A DNA stretch of 64,000 bases from Brumimicrobium sp964585545 (GTDB taxonomy: Bacteria; Bacteroidota; Bacteroidia; Flavobacteriales_D; Crocinitomicaceae): the NCBI GenBank assembly GCA_964585545.1, contig CAZPDT010000011.1, forward strand, positions 1-64,000, given 5' to 3'. Of the stretch, positions 52,360 to 61,555 are shown in pieces (within the stretch, counting starts at the first letter, position 1; each line of letters opens with the position of its first letter). The notes below the pieces were generated by a model. That model was given only the letters and a program-made list of their open reading frames with translations. It was not told where the DNA came from and made no database searches. The position numbers and the translations under genes are program-made.

Positions 52360-53166
52360 TTACACAGCCACATTATGTGTTCGCAAAGCATCATTTAAAG
52401 AAGTTTTTAAATCCGTACTTGCTTTTCGTTTTCCAATAATAAGAGCGCACGGAACTTGATAGTCTCCTGCTTTAAACGATTTGGTATAAGAACCTGGAAT
52501 GACTACGCTTCGCTCAGGTACTTCACCCCTTAATTCAATAGGTTCTTCGCCAGTAACATCAATTATCTTTGTTGACTTTGTCAATACAACATTTGCTCCT
52601 AAAACAGCCTCTTTTTTAACACGGACACCTTCAACTACAATACAGCGAGAACCAATAAATGCACCGTCTTCTATAATTACAGGCGCAGCTTGTAAAGGCT
52701 CTAATACTCCACCAATTCCCACGCCTCCGCTCAAATGAACATGCTTCCCTATTTGAGCGCAAGAACCTACTGTTGCCCACGTATCGACCATTGTGTCTTG
52801 ATCAACATAAGCTCCAATATTAACATAAGAAGGCATCATTATTACTCCTCGTGAAATGTACGCACCATATCGCGCAATGGCATGAGGGACTACGCGTACG
52901 CCCAGTTCTTTATAATTTCTCTTTAATGCCATTTTATCATGAAATTCAAATGGACCAATTTCAAGAGTTTCCATTTTACGTATTGGGAAATACAATACTA
53001 CAGCCTTTTTTATCCATTCATTTACTTTCCACTCCCCGTCAATAGCCTCGGCAACACGCAATTCCCCTTTATCTAATTTTTCAATGACTTCCTCAATTGC
53101 CTTTACAGCTTCGTTTTCCTTTAGTAATGAGCGGTTGTTCCATATTTTCTCAATCAATTTTCTCAT
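52360..53166 (-). CDS. dapD: Tetrahydrodipicolinate N-succinyltransferase DapD
   Basis: A 268-residue lysine/diaminopimelate pathway enzyme that succinylates tetrahydrodipicolinate. A left-handed beta-helix of hexapeptide repeats covers about 100-215 (YISRGVIMMPSYVNIGAYVD, VGSCAQIGKHVHLSGGVGIGG), preceded by a helical N-terminal domain with KMETLEIGPFEFHDKM. The C-terminus has VVIPGSYTK and CALIIGKR. Usual length; no lysine-pathway neighbour is present. Confidence 0.95.
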   Translation of the reverse strand: MRKLIEKIWNNRSLLKENEAVKAIEEVIEKLDKGELRVAEAIDGEWKVNEWIKKAVVLYFPIRKMETLEIGPFEFHDKMALKRNYKELGVRVVPHAIARYGAYISRGVIMMPSYVNIGAYVDQDTMVDTWATVGSCAQIGKHVHLSGGVGIGGVLEPLQAAPVIIEDGAFIGSRCIVVEGVRVKKEAVLGANVVLTKSTKIIDVTGEEPIELRGEVPERSVVIPGSYTKSFKAGDYQVPCALIIGKRKASTDLKTSLNDALRTHNVAV

Positions 53167-53366
53167 AATTTTGGATGCTTTTTGAACAAATATAAAGATA
53201 TCTTAAGATTTTGCTTGAATAATGCGAAAATGGTGGCGCTATAATAAAAAAAAAGTTAAAAACCAATTATTTTTAAATAAAAACCAACCTTTCTGAAAAT
53301 AAAGCGTTATATTAATAGAGTTAAAAAAAACAGGTTAGTACACTTAAATCTTAAAATGAAGAAAAT

Positions 53367-54236
53367 ATGAGGCAATTAAAAATTAGTAAACAAGTAACCA
53401 ATCGCGAAGCTGCGTCACTCGACAAGTATTTACTTGAGATTGGTCGAATGGATTTAATCTCTACCCAAGAGGAGGTTGAATTGGCTCGACGAATTAAAGC
53501 TGGCGACCAACGTGCTTTGGACCGTTTGACCAAAGCCAACCTACGGTTTGTTATCTCTGTATCAAAACAATATCAAAATCAAGGATTGTCCCTTCCCGAC
53601 CTAATTGAAGAAGGAAATGTCGGTTTAATTAAAGCTGCCCGACGATTTGATGAAACCCGTGGATTTAAATTTATATCCTATGCTGTTTGGTGGATTCGTC
53701 AATCTATACTGCAAGCTTTGGCCGAGCAGTCAAGAATTGTTCGCTTGCCTTTAAATAAAATTGGTTCTATAGGAAAAGTCAATCGTGCGTATTCAGAACT
53801 TGAACAAAAATTTGAGCGAGCACCTACCGCTAAAGAATTGGCTGATTTTCTTGATTTGTCTCTGAGTGATGTCAAGCAAGCCTTAAGGTCAAATGGGCGA
53901 CACATTTCTATGGATGCTCCTTTAAAAGAAGGAGATGAAACTAGCTCTAATATGTATGACCTATTGGATAATGATGATTTAGGAACTCCGGAAACAAATA
54001 TTCTCCATCAGTCATTGCAAAAAGAAATTAACCGTTCCTTGAGTACTTTAACGAGAAGAGAGGAAGATATTTTAAAGTTGTATTACGGACTTGATGGTAG
54101 AAGACAAATGAGTCTGGATGAAATCGGTATGCGCTTCGACTTGACACGCGAACGTGTGCGTCAGATTAAAGAAAAAGCTGTACGTCGTTTGCGTCATACT
54201 TCAAGGAGTAAAATGTTGAGATCATATTTGGGATAA
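53367..54236 (+). CDS. rpoD: Primary sigma factor RpoD (Bacteroidota short type)
   Basis: A 289-residue RpoD without region 1.1, typical of Bacteroidota. Regions 1.2 (LDKYLLEIGRMDLIS), 2 (FVISVSKQYQNQGLSLPDLI, GFKFISYAVWWIRQSI), 3 and 4 (LDEIGMRFDLTRERVRQIKEKA) are complete. It recognises the TTTG/TAnnTTTG promoters seen in this window. No anti-sigma factor adjoins it. A strong terminator follows the gene. Confidence 0.96.
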   Translation: MRQLKISKQVTNREAASLDKYLLEIGRMDLISTQEEVELARRIKAGDQRALDRLTKANLRFVISVSKQYQNQGLSLPDLIEEGNVGLIKAARRFDETRGFKFISYAVWWIRQSILQALAEQSRIVRLPLNKIGSIGKVNRAYSELEQKFERAPTAKELADFLDLSLSDVKQALRSNGRHISMDAPLKEGDETSSNMYDLLDNDDLGTPETNILHQSLQKEINRSLSTLTRREEDILKLYYGLDGRRQMSLDEIGMRFDLTRERVRQIKEKAVRRLRHTSRSKMLRSYLG

Positions 54237-54253
54237 GTAACTTTCATCTCAAT

Positions 54254-54304
54254 AAAACACCACCAATAGCCTTCTCATACCTTGTGCTATTGGCGGTGTT
54301 TTTC
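54254..54304 (+). terminator. Terminator after rpoD
   Basis: AACACCACCAATAGC and GCTATTGGCGGTGTT form a 15-bp stem with one mismatch and a loop of about 15 bases, followed by T residues, 21 bases after the rpoD stop. Confidence 0.88.
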
Positions 54305-54465
54305 TTGTAAACCTGTAGCGATTATTTAACCCGAACTATTCAATAGGTCTTCTGTGTCAAAGCATAGGTTTGAGTAACATTTAATATCCCAAACATTAGG
54401 AGGGATAGGATTTTAACTTTTCCTGACAATCCTGAATTCTTTCAAAATATTATTTGGAAATCTAT

Positions 54466-54473
54466 TAATTTTG
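54466..54473 (+). promoter_or_regulatory. Probable -7 box of the adenosyltransferase gene
   Basis: TAATTTTG fits TAnnTTTG 54 bases before the start at 54528. The rest of the 291-base gap after rpoD holds the terminator and no recognisable cobalamin riboswitch or ORF. Confidence 0.4.
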
Positions 54474-54527
54474 TGTATATTTTATATATTTTCAAACCTG
54501 GAAATTGAAAATGTAAAAAAATAATTC

Positions 54528-55088
54528 ATGAAAGTATACACAAAAAAAGGAGACGCAGGAGAAACATCACTTATTGGTGGAAAAAGAGTATCTAAAGGGG
54601 ATTTAAGAATTGATAGTTATGGAACAGTTGATGAATTGAATTCATGGATTGGGTTATTGCGCGATCATGAAGAAATTCCAAAACAACAATTCAATCAATT
54701 AATTGAAATTCAAGATCGTTTGTTTACAATAGGATCTCTTCTTGCTACACAGCCTGAGGGAACGAAAATGAAGTTGCCTTTAATTTATGATGAGGACATT
54801 ACTTTTTTAGAAGAGGCTATTGATGAAATGAATGAAGAACTTCCTCCAATGCGAAAGTTTGTGTTGCCAGGTGGAAAAAAAATATTGTCCCATTGTCATA
54901 TTGCAAGATGTGTGTGCAGAAGGGCGGAAAGATTGACGGTGGCGGTTAATGTAGACGGGAAAGAAAATGCACAACACAAAAAGGCAATGCAGTATTTGAA
55001 CAGATTGAGTGATTATTTGTTTGTACTGTCAAGGAAAATAGCAACAGATTTAAATATTAAGGAAATCCAATGGGAGCCAAGAGTTTAG
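54528..55088 (+). CDS. Cob(I)alamin adenosyltransferase, PduO type
   Basis: A 186-residue helical-bundle enzyme that makes adenosylcobalamin from cob(I)alamin and ATP. Motifs: YTKKGDAGETSLIGGKRVSK with the ATP-binding loop, SYGTVDELNSWIG, and CVCRRAERLTVAVN with the conserved Arg pair. It supplies the coenzyme of the IcmF-type mutase encoded 4 kb away. A mitochondrial-type MMAB homologue is expected in most Bacteroidota that use B12. Confidence 0.93.
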   Translation: MKVYTKKGDAGETSLIGGKRVSKGDLRIDSYGTVDELNSWIGLLRDHEEIPKQQFNQLIEIQDRLFTIGSLLATQPEGTKMKLPLIYDEDITFLEEAIDEMNEELPPMRKFVLPGGKKILSHCHIARCVCRRAERLTVAVNVDGKENAQHKKAMQYLNRLSDYLFVLSRKIATDLNIKEIQWEPRV

Positions 55089-55127
55089 GAATTATTTTTG
55101 CGGTTAATTTTTAAATTCAAATTTCAA

Positions 55128-55158
55128 TTTGAATTGTCAAAAAATAAAATTACTTTTG
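55128..55158 (+). promoter_or_regulatory. Textbook Bacteroidota promoter before the DUF2795 gene
   Basis: TTTG (55128-55131) and TACTTTTG (55151-55158) are separated by 19 bases, which is exactly the TTTG-N19-TAnnTTTG consensus. The gene starts 48 bases further on. It is the clearest promoter in the window. Confidence 0.75.
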
Positions 55159-55205
55159 CGCTAAAATACGAAATTAGTTACACCATTAATTAAAGATTAT
55201 AAATT

Positions 55206-55427
55206 ATGTATTGGACATTAGAATTAGCTTCATATCTCGAAGATGCACCTTGGCCAGCAGCCAAAGATGAATTAATAGATTTTGCTATTCGTACTGGTGC
55301 ACCTTTGGAAGTTGTAGAAAATCTACAGGCCTTAGAAGACGAAGGAGAAATTTATGAAAATATTGAAGATATTTGGTCTGATTATCCATCCAAAGAAGAT
55401 TTTTTCTTCAATGAAGATGAATATTGA
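55206..55427 (+). CDS. DUF2795-family small acidic protein
   Basis: A 73-residue, very acidic protein (MYWTLELASYLEDAPWPAAKD, EGEIYENIEDIWSDYPSKED) that is widely conserved in Bacteroidota upstream of secA. Function unknown. It has its own promoter and a strong terminator, so it is a separate unit from secA. Confidence 0.85.
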   Translation: MYWTLELASYLEDAPWPAAKDELIDFAIRTGAPLEVVENLQALEDEGEIYENIEDIWSDYPSKEDFFFNEDEY

Positions 55428-55436
55428 ATGAGCACA

Positions 55437-55471
55437 CAAAAGCCTTTTCATAATGAAGGGCTTTTTTTTTA
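55437..55471 (+). terminator. Terminator after the DUF2795 gene
   Basis: AAAGCCTTTTC and GAAGGGCTTT form a stem with G/U and one offset, with loop ATAAT and nine T afterwards, 10 bases after the stop codon. Confidence 0.88.
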
Positions 55472-55613
55472 TATTTATCTATAGATTTTGCCTTCTGGCA
55501 TATTGTCAGGATATCCAAGAATGGAACAGTTTATGACAATATAAATTTGTATAAATTTAACACTTCAAATTAAGATATCATTTTATTTTTGGAGTCTAAT
55601 ATAATCGCACATA

Positions 55614-58600
55614 ATGATAGACGGAATATTAAAGAAATTATTCGGTGATAAATCTGATAAAGACAGAAAACACTTTCAACCTGTTATAGATGAAGTAAAT
55701 GAAGTTCAAACCTCTTTCCTTAACATTACTGATGATGAATTAAGGGCAAAAACAAAAGGATTCCAAGATAAAATCAATGCAGCTTCCAAAGATATTGAAA
55801 ATGAGATTCAACAACTTGAAGATGAAGCAAACCATCCTGATACAGCTGTTATAAATAAAGAAAATATTTTTGAGAAAATTGATAAACTCACCGAAGAACT
55901 TGATGAAAGACTTGAAGAAATTCTTGAAGAAATACTGCCAGAAGCCTTTGCTGTTATTAAGGAAACGGCACGTCGATGGGCAGAAAACAAAGAACTTGTT
56001 GTTGCGGCAACAGATTACGATATAGAACTGGCTAAAAGCTATGATGGACTAGTTATTGAGGGAGATAAAGCCATTTGGAAAAATAAATGGACTGCAGCAG
56101 GCACAGAAGTGGAATGGAACATGATTCATTATGATGTTCAAATTATGGGAGGTGCAGTGCTACACAAAGGGAATATTGCTGAGATGCAAACAGGTGAAGG
56201 AAAAACCCTAGTGGCTACTTTACCAGTTTATTTAAATGCACTTGCCAAAAAGGGTGTTCATTTGATTACTGTAAATGATTATCTCGCACGTCGTGATAGT
56301 GAATGGATGGGGCCTTTGTATCAGTTTCACGGTTTAACAGTAGATTGTATAGATAAACACAAGCCCAATTCTGAAGCCCGTAGAAAAGCTTACGCCTCTG
56401 ATATTACTTTTGGAACAAATAATGAGTTTGGGTTTGATTATTTGCGCGACAACATGTCCAGTGATATAGAGAGCCTTGTTCAGAAAAAACACCATTATGC
56501 AATTATTGATGAGGTTGATTCAGTCTTAATTGATGATGCGAGAACACCTTTAATTATATCAGGACCAATTCCAAAAGGAGATGAGCAGGAATATGCTGCT
56601 TTAAAACCGATGGTGGAAAAAGTAGTGAGTGCACAAAGAACTTTAATCAATAAGTTGTTAGCAAAAGCAAAAAAAGAGTTGTCGGTGATTAATAATCCAC
56701 TAGATGACAAAAAGGAAAATAAGAAAAGACTACATGACGGAGGACAGCAGTTGCTTCGTGCTTATCGTGGACTACCAAAGAATAAAGCACTGATTAAGTT
56801 TTTGTCTGAACCTGGAGTGAAAGCCCATTTACAAAAGACAGAAAACTTTTATATGGCAGAACAAAACAAGCAAATGCCTATAATAGATAAAGAATTGTAT
56901 TTTGTTATTGATGAGAAAAACAATACTATTGACTTGACGGACAAAGGAATCGATTTAATGGCAGGGAATAACGATCCCAATTTCTATACGATGCCAGATA
57001 TCGGTACAGAACTAGCACAATTAGAAAGTGAGATAAAAGATCCAGAGAAATTGGCAGATAAAAAGAATGAACTTATTCGAGAATTTTCTGTAAAATCTGA
57101 GCGGATTCACAGCATCAATCAATTGTTAAAGGCATATACACTTTTTGAAAAAGAAGATGAATACGTTGTTATTGACAATAAAGTAAAAATTGTTGATGAG
57201 TCTACTGGGCGTATCATGGAAGGTCGTCGTTATTCGGATGGCCTACACCAAGCTATTGAGGCTAAGGAAAATGTTGAGGTTGAAGCCGCCACACAAACTT
57301 ATGCTTCGATTTCGCTTCAAAATTACTTTAGAATGTACCATAAATTGTCGGGTATGACAGGTACTGCAGAAACTGAAGCAAAGGAGTTCTGGGATATATA
57401 TGAACTGGATGTTGTTGTTATTCCAACCAATCGTCCTATTCAACGAGATGACCGAGATGACATGGTTTTTAAAACAGCAAGAGAAAAATACAATGCTGTA
57501 ATTGATGAAATTGAAACGATGGTTAGGCAAGATCGTCCTGTACTGGTTGGAACCACAACCGTTGAGATTTCTGAGCTGCTGAGTCGAATGCTTAAGATGA
57601 AACATATTAAGCATGATGTATTGAATGCCAAGCAACACCAAAGAGAGTCAGAAATTGTTGCTAATGCAGGATTAAAAGGTGCCGTAACCATTGCTACCAA
57701 TATGGCGGGTCGTGGAACTGATATTAAGTTAACAGAGGGTGTTAAAGAAGCGGGAGGTTTGGCTATTATTGGTACAGAACGACATGATTCTCGACGTGTT
57801 GATAGACAGTTGAGAGGACGTGCTGGTCGGCAGGGGGATCCAGGTTCTTCTCAGTTTTTCGTTTCACTAGAAGATGACTTAATGCGAAAGTTTGGTTCTG
57901 AGCGTATCGCGAAGTTAATGGATAGAATGGGCTTGAAAGAAGGGGAGGTTATTCAACACAAAATGATTTCCAAATCCATAGAACGTGCACAGAAGAAAGT
58001 TGAGGAAAATAATTTTGGTATTCGGAAGCATTTATTGGAATATGATGATGTGATGAATGCCCAGCGTAAGGCTGTTTATAGAAAACGAAAAAATGCACTT
58101 TATGGTGACCGTTTAGATCTTGATGTTGCCAATATGTTCTTCGATACTTGTGAATACATTGTCAATAGTTATAGTGGAAAGGAAGGTTTTAAAGAGTTTG
58201 AATTAGAACTGCTTCGTGTGGTAGGAATTCAGTCTCCAGTTGATGCTGAAACATTTGCAAATCAAGATAAAATAGATACTGTAAACGATGTCTATAACTC
58301 AGCTTTGGATCGTTACGACCAAAAAAATAAAAAGATTGCAGATTTAGTTTTTGCCAATGTTAAGCAATATTATGATCAGCCTGAAAACAGGGAACGTCAT
58401 ATTCGAGTGCCAATAACTGATGGAAATAAAGGGATTGAGGTTTCTACGACCATTCAAGAAGGATATGATACTGAAGGGAAATCTATTATCCAACAATTTG
58501 AAAAAGCTATTGTACTTGGTTTAATAGACAATGAATGGAAAGAGCACCTTCGTGAAATGGATGATTTGCGTCAATCTGTTCAGCAAGCCAGACACGAGCA

Positions 58601-58979
58601 AAAAGATCCACTTCTTATTTATAAGTTGGAATCGTTTAACTTATTTAGAGATATGATGGATCGCTTAAATAAAGATACTGTTGAGTTTTTAATAAAAGGT
58701 GAGATTCCAGTTCAGCAAGAAGGTACTTCCGTTCAAAATCGGGCAACACGACAGAAGAATAGTTATGCCAATGCCAGTGCAGGAAAAGCAAGTACAGAAA
58801 GTGGCGGTCGAAGAAAATTTGAAGGCAGTCAGGGATATGATCAAGCCATGGCACAATCTCAACAACAAAGTATGCCTAAGCAACAACCAGCTGTTGCTGA
58901 AAAGAAAGTGGGAAGAAATGAACCTTGTCCTTGTGGAAGTGGGAAAAAATACAAACAATGTCACGGTAGAAATGCATGA
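55614..58979 (+). CDS. secA: Preprotein translocase ATPase SecA
   Basis: A 1121-residue SecA, long as usual in Bacteroidota because of insertions in the first nucleotide-binding and substrate-binding parts (about 330-440). Motifs: AEMQTGEGKTLVATLPVYL, AIIDEVDSVLIDDARTPLIISG, RGTDIKL and RRVDRQLRGRAGRQGDPGSSQF. The C-terminal zinc site is GRNEPCPCGSGKKYKQCHG, which binds SecB or membranes. A TAnnTTTG box (TATTTTTG, 55584-55591) precedes it. Confidence 0.96.
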   Translation: MIDGILKKLFGDKSDKDRKHFQPVIDEVNEVQTSFLNITDDELRAKTKGFQDKINAASKDIENEIQQLEDEANHPDTAVINKENIFEKIDKLTEELDERLEEILEEILPEAFAVIKETARRWAENKELVVAATDYDIELAKSYDGLVIEGDKAIWKNKWTAAGTEVEWNMIHYDVQIMGGAVLHKGNIAEMQTGEGKTLVATLPVYLNALAKKGVHLITVNDYLARRDSEWMGPLYQFHGLTVDCIDKHKPNSEARRKAYASDITFGTNNEFGFDYLRDNMSSDIESLVQKKHHYAIIDEVDSVLIDDARTPLIISGPIPKGDEQEYAALKPMVEKVVSAQRTLINKLLAKAKKELSVINNPLDDKKENKKRLHDGGQQLLRAYRGLPKNKALIKFLSEPGVKAHLQKTENFYMAEQNKQMPIIDKELYFVIDEKNNTIDLTDKGIDLMAGNNDPNFYTMPDIGTELAQLESEIKDPEKLADKKNELIREFSVKSERIHSINQLLKAYTLFEKEDEYVVIDNKVKIVDESTGRIMEGRRYSDGLHQAIEAKENVEVEAATQTYASISLQNYFRMYHKLSGMTGTAETEAKEFWDIYELDVVVIPTNRPIQRDDRDDMVFKTAREKYNAVIDEIETMVRQDRPVLVGTTTVEISELLSRMLKMKHIKHDVLNAKQHQRESEIVANAGLKGAVTIATNMAGRGTDIKLTEGVKEAGGLAIIGTERHDSRRVDRQLRGRAGRQGDPGSSQFFVSLEDDLMRKFGSERIAKLMDRMGLKEGEVIQHKMISKSIERAQKKVEENNFGIRKHLLEYDDVMNAQRKAVYRKRKNALYGDRLDLDVANMFFDTCEYIVNSYSGKEGFKEFELELLRVVGIQSPVDAETFANQDKIDTVNDVYNSALDRYDQKNKKIADLVFANVKQYYDQPENRERHIRVPITDGNKGIEVSTTIQEGYDTEGKSIIQQFEKAIVLGLIDNEWKEHLREMDDLRQSVQQARHEQKDPLLIYKLESFNLFRDMMDRLNKDTVEFLIKGEIPVQQEGTSVQNRATRQKNSYANASAGKASTESGGRRKFEGSQGYDQAMAQSQQQSMPKQQPAVAEKKVGRNEPCPCGSGKKYKQCHGRNA

Positions 58980-58990
58980 TAAATAAAGCC

Positions 58991-59629
58991 TCAGCAAATT
59001 TTTTTAATGATTTTCTCTACCTTTTTTGAGTGGGTTATGGTGAAAGAATGCCCTCCTCCATTCACGATATAGTCAGGAGAACAGTTTTTAATAGGGAATA
59101 TCTTGTCTTTGTCACCATGAATTTGAACAATGTTTGAAAGCATCTCTTCATTTTTCCAACTGATGATTTCGTTGAGCGCCCATTTGATAAAATGAACATC
59201 TGTATCTTTTAATATAGCATTTAAAAGATTTTTATCTTCTTCTTTTTTTACACCAAACATACGTTCCATTACAAAGTTGGACTGATTCAATAAAGAAGTT
59301 GGAACAACATAATTTATGGCTAATTTTAACAAACGTTGAAATTGCTTGGGCTGTTCATATTTTGTCTTGATAGATGCAAGAAGAATCACCTTTTTAACTT
59401 GAATTGATTTCGCAATTTCAAGGGACAATATACCGCCAAACGAAAGCCCAATAAGAATTGGATTCTTTGAATCTATAATTGGTGTATAACGTTGGGCATA
59501 GCTTTCTAATGTCTCTTCCTTTCTTGGTGTAAACCATTTCATGAACTCAACATCTAACCCATCAAAATCAATGCTTCCAAAAGCCCTTTCATCAGATCCT
59601 AGCCCACTAAAAATATATACTTTACTCAT
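58991..59629 (-). CDS. Alpha/beta hydrolase
   Basis: A 212-residue hydrolase. The nucleophile elbow is GLSFGG (GxSxG), the oxyanion strand VYIFSGLGSDERAF, an acid residue lies near VQIHGDKDKIFP, and the catalytic His in NGGGHSF. It has no signal peptide and is small, so it is probably an esterase or thioesterase-like enzyme with unknown substrate. It overlaps the 5'-nucleotidase gene by 8 bases. Confidence 0.8.
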   Translation of the reverse strand: MSKVYIFSGLGSDERAFGSIDFDGLDVEFMKWFTPRKEETLESYAQRYTPIIDSKNPILIGLSFGGILSLEIAKSIQVKKVILLASIKTKYEQPKQFQRLLKLAINYVVPTSLLNQSNFVMERMFGVKKEEDKNLLNAILKDTDVHFIKWALNEIISWKNEEMLSNIVQIHGDKDKIFPIKNCSPDYIVNGGGHSFTITHSKKVEKIIKKIC

Positions 59630-60593
59630 CTGTGGACGGATTATTTTTTATCTTTTTCTTTCCTGCCTTTTTCTCATAGTTCTTCATTGGAGAATCCGAT
59701 TTATATAACACTTTTCCACAGGGAACAACTTTACTAGATCCATCCAAATGAATTGATTGATCATCAAAAAATATATGTGCTCCAAAAGCCTCCAACACCT
59801 TTTCTTTTGATAATCCTCCCATAAAATATGCTTCATCAACATAAACACCCCATTTTCTCAGTGTTTTTATTACCCTCATGTGGCTAGGAGCGTTCCTTGC
59901 AGTAACTATAGCAATACGCAATGGAGACAATTCTATAGTGGTAGGCAAATACTCTTGAATTTTAGATAGTTTTCGCAACAATTCGGCAAAAGGGCCATCA
60001 TTTAAAGGTACATCTTCATGTTTGGCCTCATGTTGATGAAAGGCTTCCATACCTTGTTCTTTATAAATCTGCTCAGATTCAGCAGAAAAAACAACAGCAT
60101 CGGCATCGAAGGCAAATTTTACACGGTCTGTTTCCGGTTTGTAATTGGCTGGTGGATCATAAATCAAAGCTGTAGCACTCTGTGTGTTATCAATAACCCA
60201 TTGAACATCACTTTCATCTCTCGATAAAAACAAGTCGACATCGAAAGCATCGATAAAAGGCGCTAAATCTTCACCTCCAGAAAAAGCCCATCGGGTGATC
60301 GGTAAATTGTACTCTTTTATTGATTTCAAAACACGAACACCAGTTTCAGGACTATTTCTAGACATCACTACTACTTCTACAATTTGTTGGGAAGCTTGTT
60401 CATTTAATTTGAGTAAACTTTCCACCAAAGGGAAAGCTGTGCCTTTTTCAAGAATTTTATCCTCGTGTTCCCACTGGTATTTCCTAAAACCCTGTATGTT
60501 CTCTTTTTCAAATATTTGGTTTTCTTTTTCAAGATTGAATAATGCCCTAGAGGAGACACCAACAACCAATATTTCTGATATATCTGTTGCCAT
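59622..60593 (-). CDS. 5'-nucleotidase (NT5C1/cytosolic type)
   Basis: A 323-residue member of the 5'-nucleotidase superfamily (HAD-like). Visible: LVVGVSSRALFNLEKENQIF, VVVMSRNSPETGVRVLKSI, RWAFSGGEDLAPFIDAFDVDLFLS, IVTARNAPSHMRVIKTLRKWG and HIFFDDQSIHL. These match the cytosolic NT5C1A-like family that dephosphorylates purine and pyrimidine nucleotides. It overlaps the hydrolase gene and lies downstream of ppa with a 36-base gap. Confidence 0.85.
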   Translation of the reverse strand: MATDISEILVVGVSSRALFNLEKENQIFEKENIQGFRKYQWEHEDKILEKGTAFPLVESLLKLNEQASQQIVEVVVMSRNSPETGVRVLKSIKEYNLPITRWAFSGGEDLAPFIDAFDVDLFLSRDESDVQWVIDNTQSATALIYDPPANYKPETDRVKFAFDADAVVFSAESEQIYKEQGMEAFHQHEAKHEDVPLNDGPFAELLRKLSKIQEYLPTTIELSPLRIAIVTARNAPSHMRVIKTLRKWGVYVDEAYFMGGLSKEKVLEAFGAHIFFDDQSIHLDGSSKVVPCGKVLYKSDSPMKNYEKKAGKKKIKNNPSTDE

Positions 60594-60629
60594 ATTATTA
60601 GATTTCTTAACGAATTGCAGTTTGAGATT

Positions 60630-61142
60630 TCAAATACTAAAAAATACTTTTTTCTTTTCATCTAAATCATCAAAGCGCTGTTTGCATTCTTGAATCATTT
60701 TGATTGCAGCATTTTTATTTTCAAAGCCATTCGTTTCTATTTTTTTGTTTTGCAGGTCTTTATAAACCTGAAAAAAGTTTTCTATTTCTTTCTTTTTATG
60801 AGGATGAACATCTTCAATAGTATTGTAATTGGCAAAGTAAGGATCTGATACAGGAACGCAAATAATTTTATCATCTTCTTCTCCGCTGTCTACCATATTG
60901 AATATTCCAACAGCCTTTACTTCGACAATCAATCCGGGAATAAATGGTTCAGTTGCTAAAACCAATACATCTAGCGGGTCTCCATCTAACGCATAAGTTT
61001 CTGGAATAAATCCATATTCTGCAGGATATACCATACTGGAATAGAGCAATCGGTCAAAACGCATTTTTTTTAATTCAAAATCAAATTCATATTTGTTTCG
61101 GCTTCCAGAAGGAATTTCAATATATGCATCGAACGTCTCCAT
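60630..61142 (-). CDS. ppa: Inorganic pyrophosphatase (family I)
   Basis: A 170-residue soluble enzyme that splits pyrophosphate. The family I motif DGDPLDVLVL holds the catalytic Asp residues; IPSGSRNKYEFD and YSSMVYPAEYGFIPETYALD lead up to it, and the region SGEEDDKIICVPVSDP follows. It removes pyrophosphate from biosynthetic reactions. Gene order ppa, 5'-nucleotidase, hydrolase suggests a small nucleotide-linked operon. Confidence 0.95.
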   Translation of the reverse strand: METFDAYIEIPSGSRNKYEFDFELKKMRFDRLLYSSMVYPAEYGFIPETYALDGDPLDVLVLATEPFIPGLIVEVKAVGIFNMVDSGEEDDKIICVPVSDPYFANYNTIEDVHPHKKKEIENFFQVYKDLQNKKIETNGFENKNAAIKMIQECKQRFDDLDEKKKVFFSI

Positions 61143-61501
61143 ACTTTTAAGTTTTTACATGTAGTGGGTGTATCTGACCATCTACTAAATTGCGAAATTT
61201 GACTACGAAAATACACTATTTCGGATTTATACACAAGTTTTTAAGTGAAGCCAATGTGTCATTCTGCCACATCAAAAAAAAATGTTCTGCCATTTCCATT
61301 TATTACTGTCATAATTGCCGTTTATTATCAGTAAAACTATATTTAAACAACTTGGCAACAAAGTTGTTAACTATTTTAAACAAATGAAAAGCGATTTCCT
61401 GAACAATATGCATAGGGAAACTGCTTAAAATACAAGTAAAAAATTAAATTTTAATTAGCTTTGTACATAAATATATTATTTAACCATAAAAACAGAATAA
61501 C
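61143..61501. other. Intergenic region between ppa and rsfS
   Basis: About 360 bases with the leaders of two divergent units. TAGCTTTG (61456-61463) is a good TAnnTTTG box for rsfS-ftsH. TTCTGCCA occurs twice as a direct repeat (61262-61269 and 61285-61292), 15 bases apart, with an A-run between. No ORF with credible coding signs is present. Confidence 0.55.
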
Positions 61502-61555
61502 ATAGACACAAAAAAAGTAAATTCGGAAGAACTTTGCAACACGATTGTAGAGGGG

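Noticed and set aside
54305..54527. Cobalamin riboswitch before the adenosyltransferase gene
   Set aside because: No B12-box or kissing-loop elements could be found.
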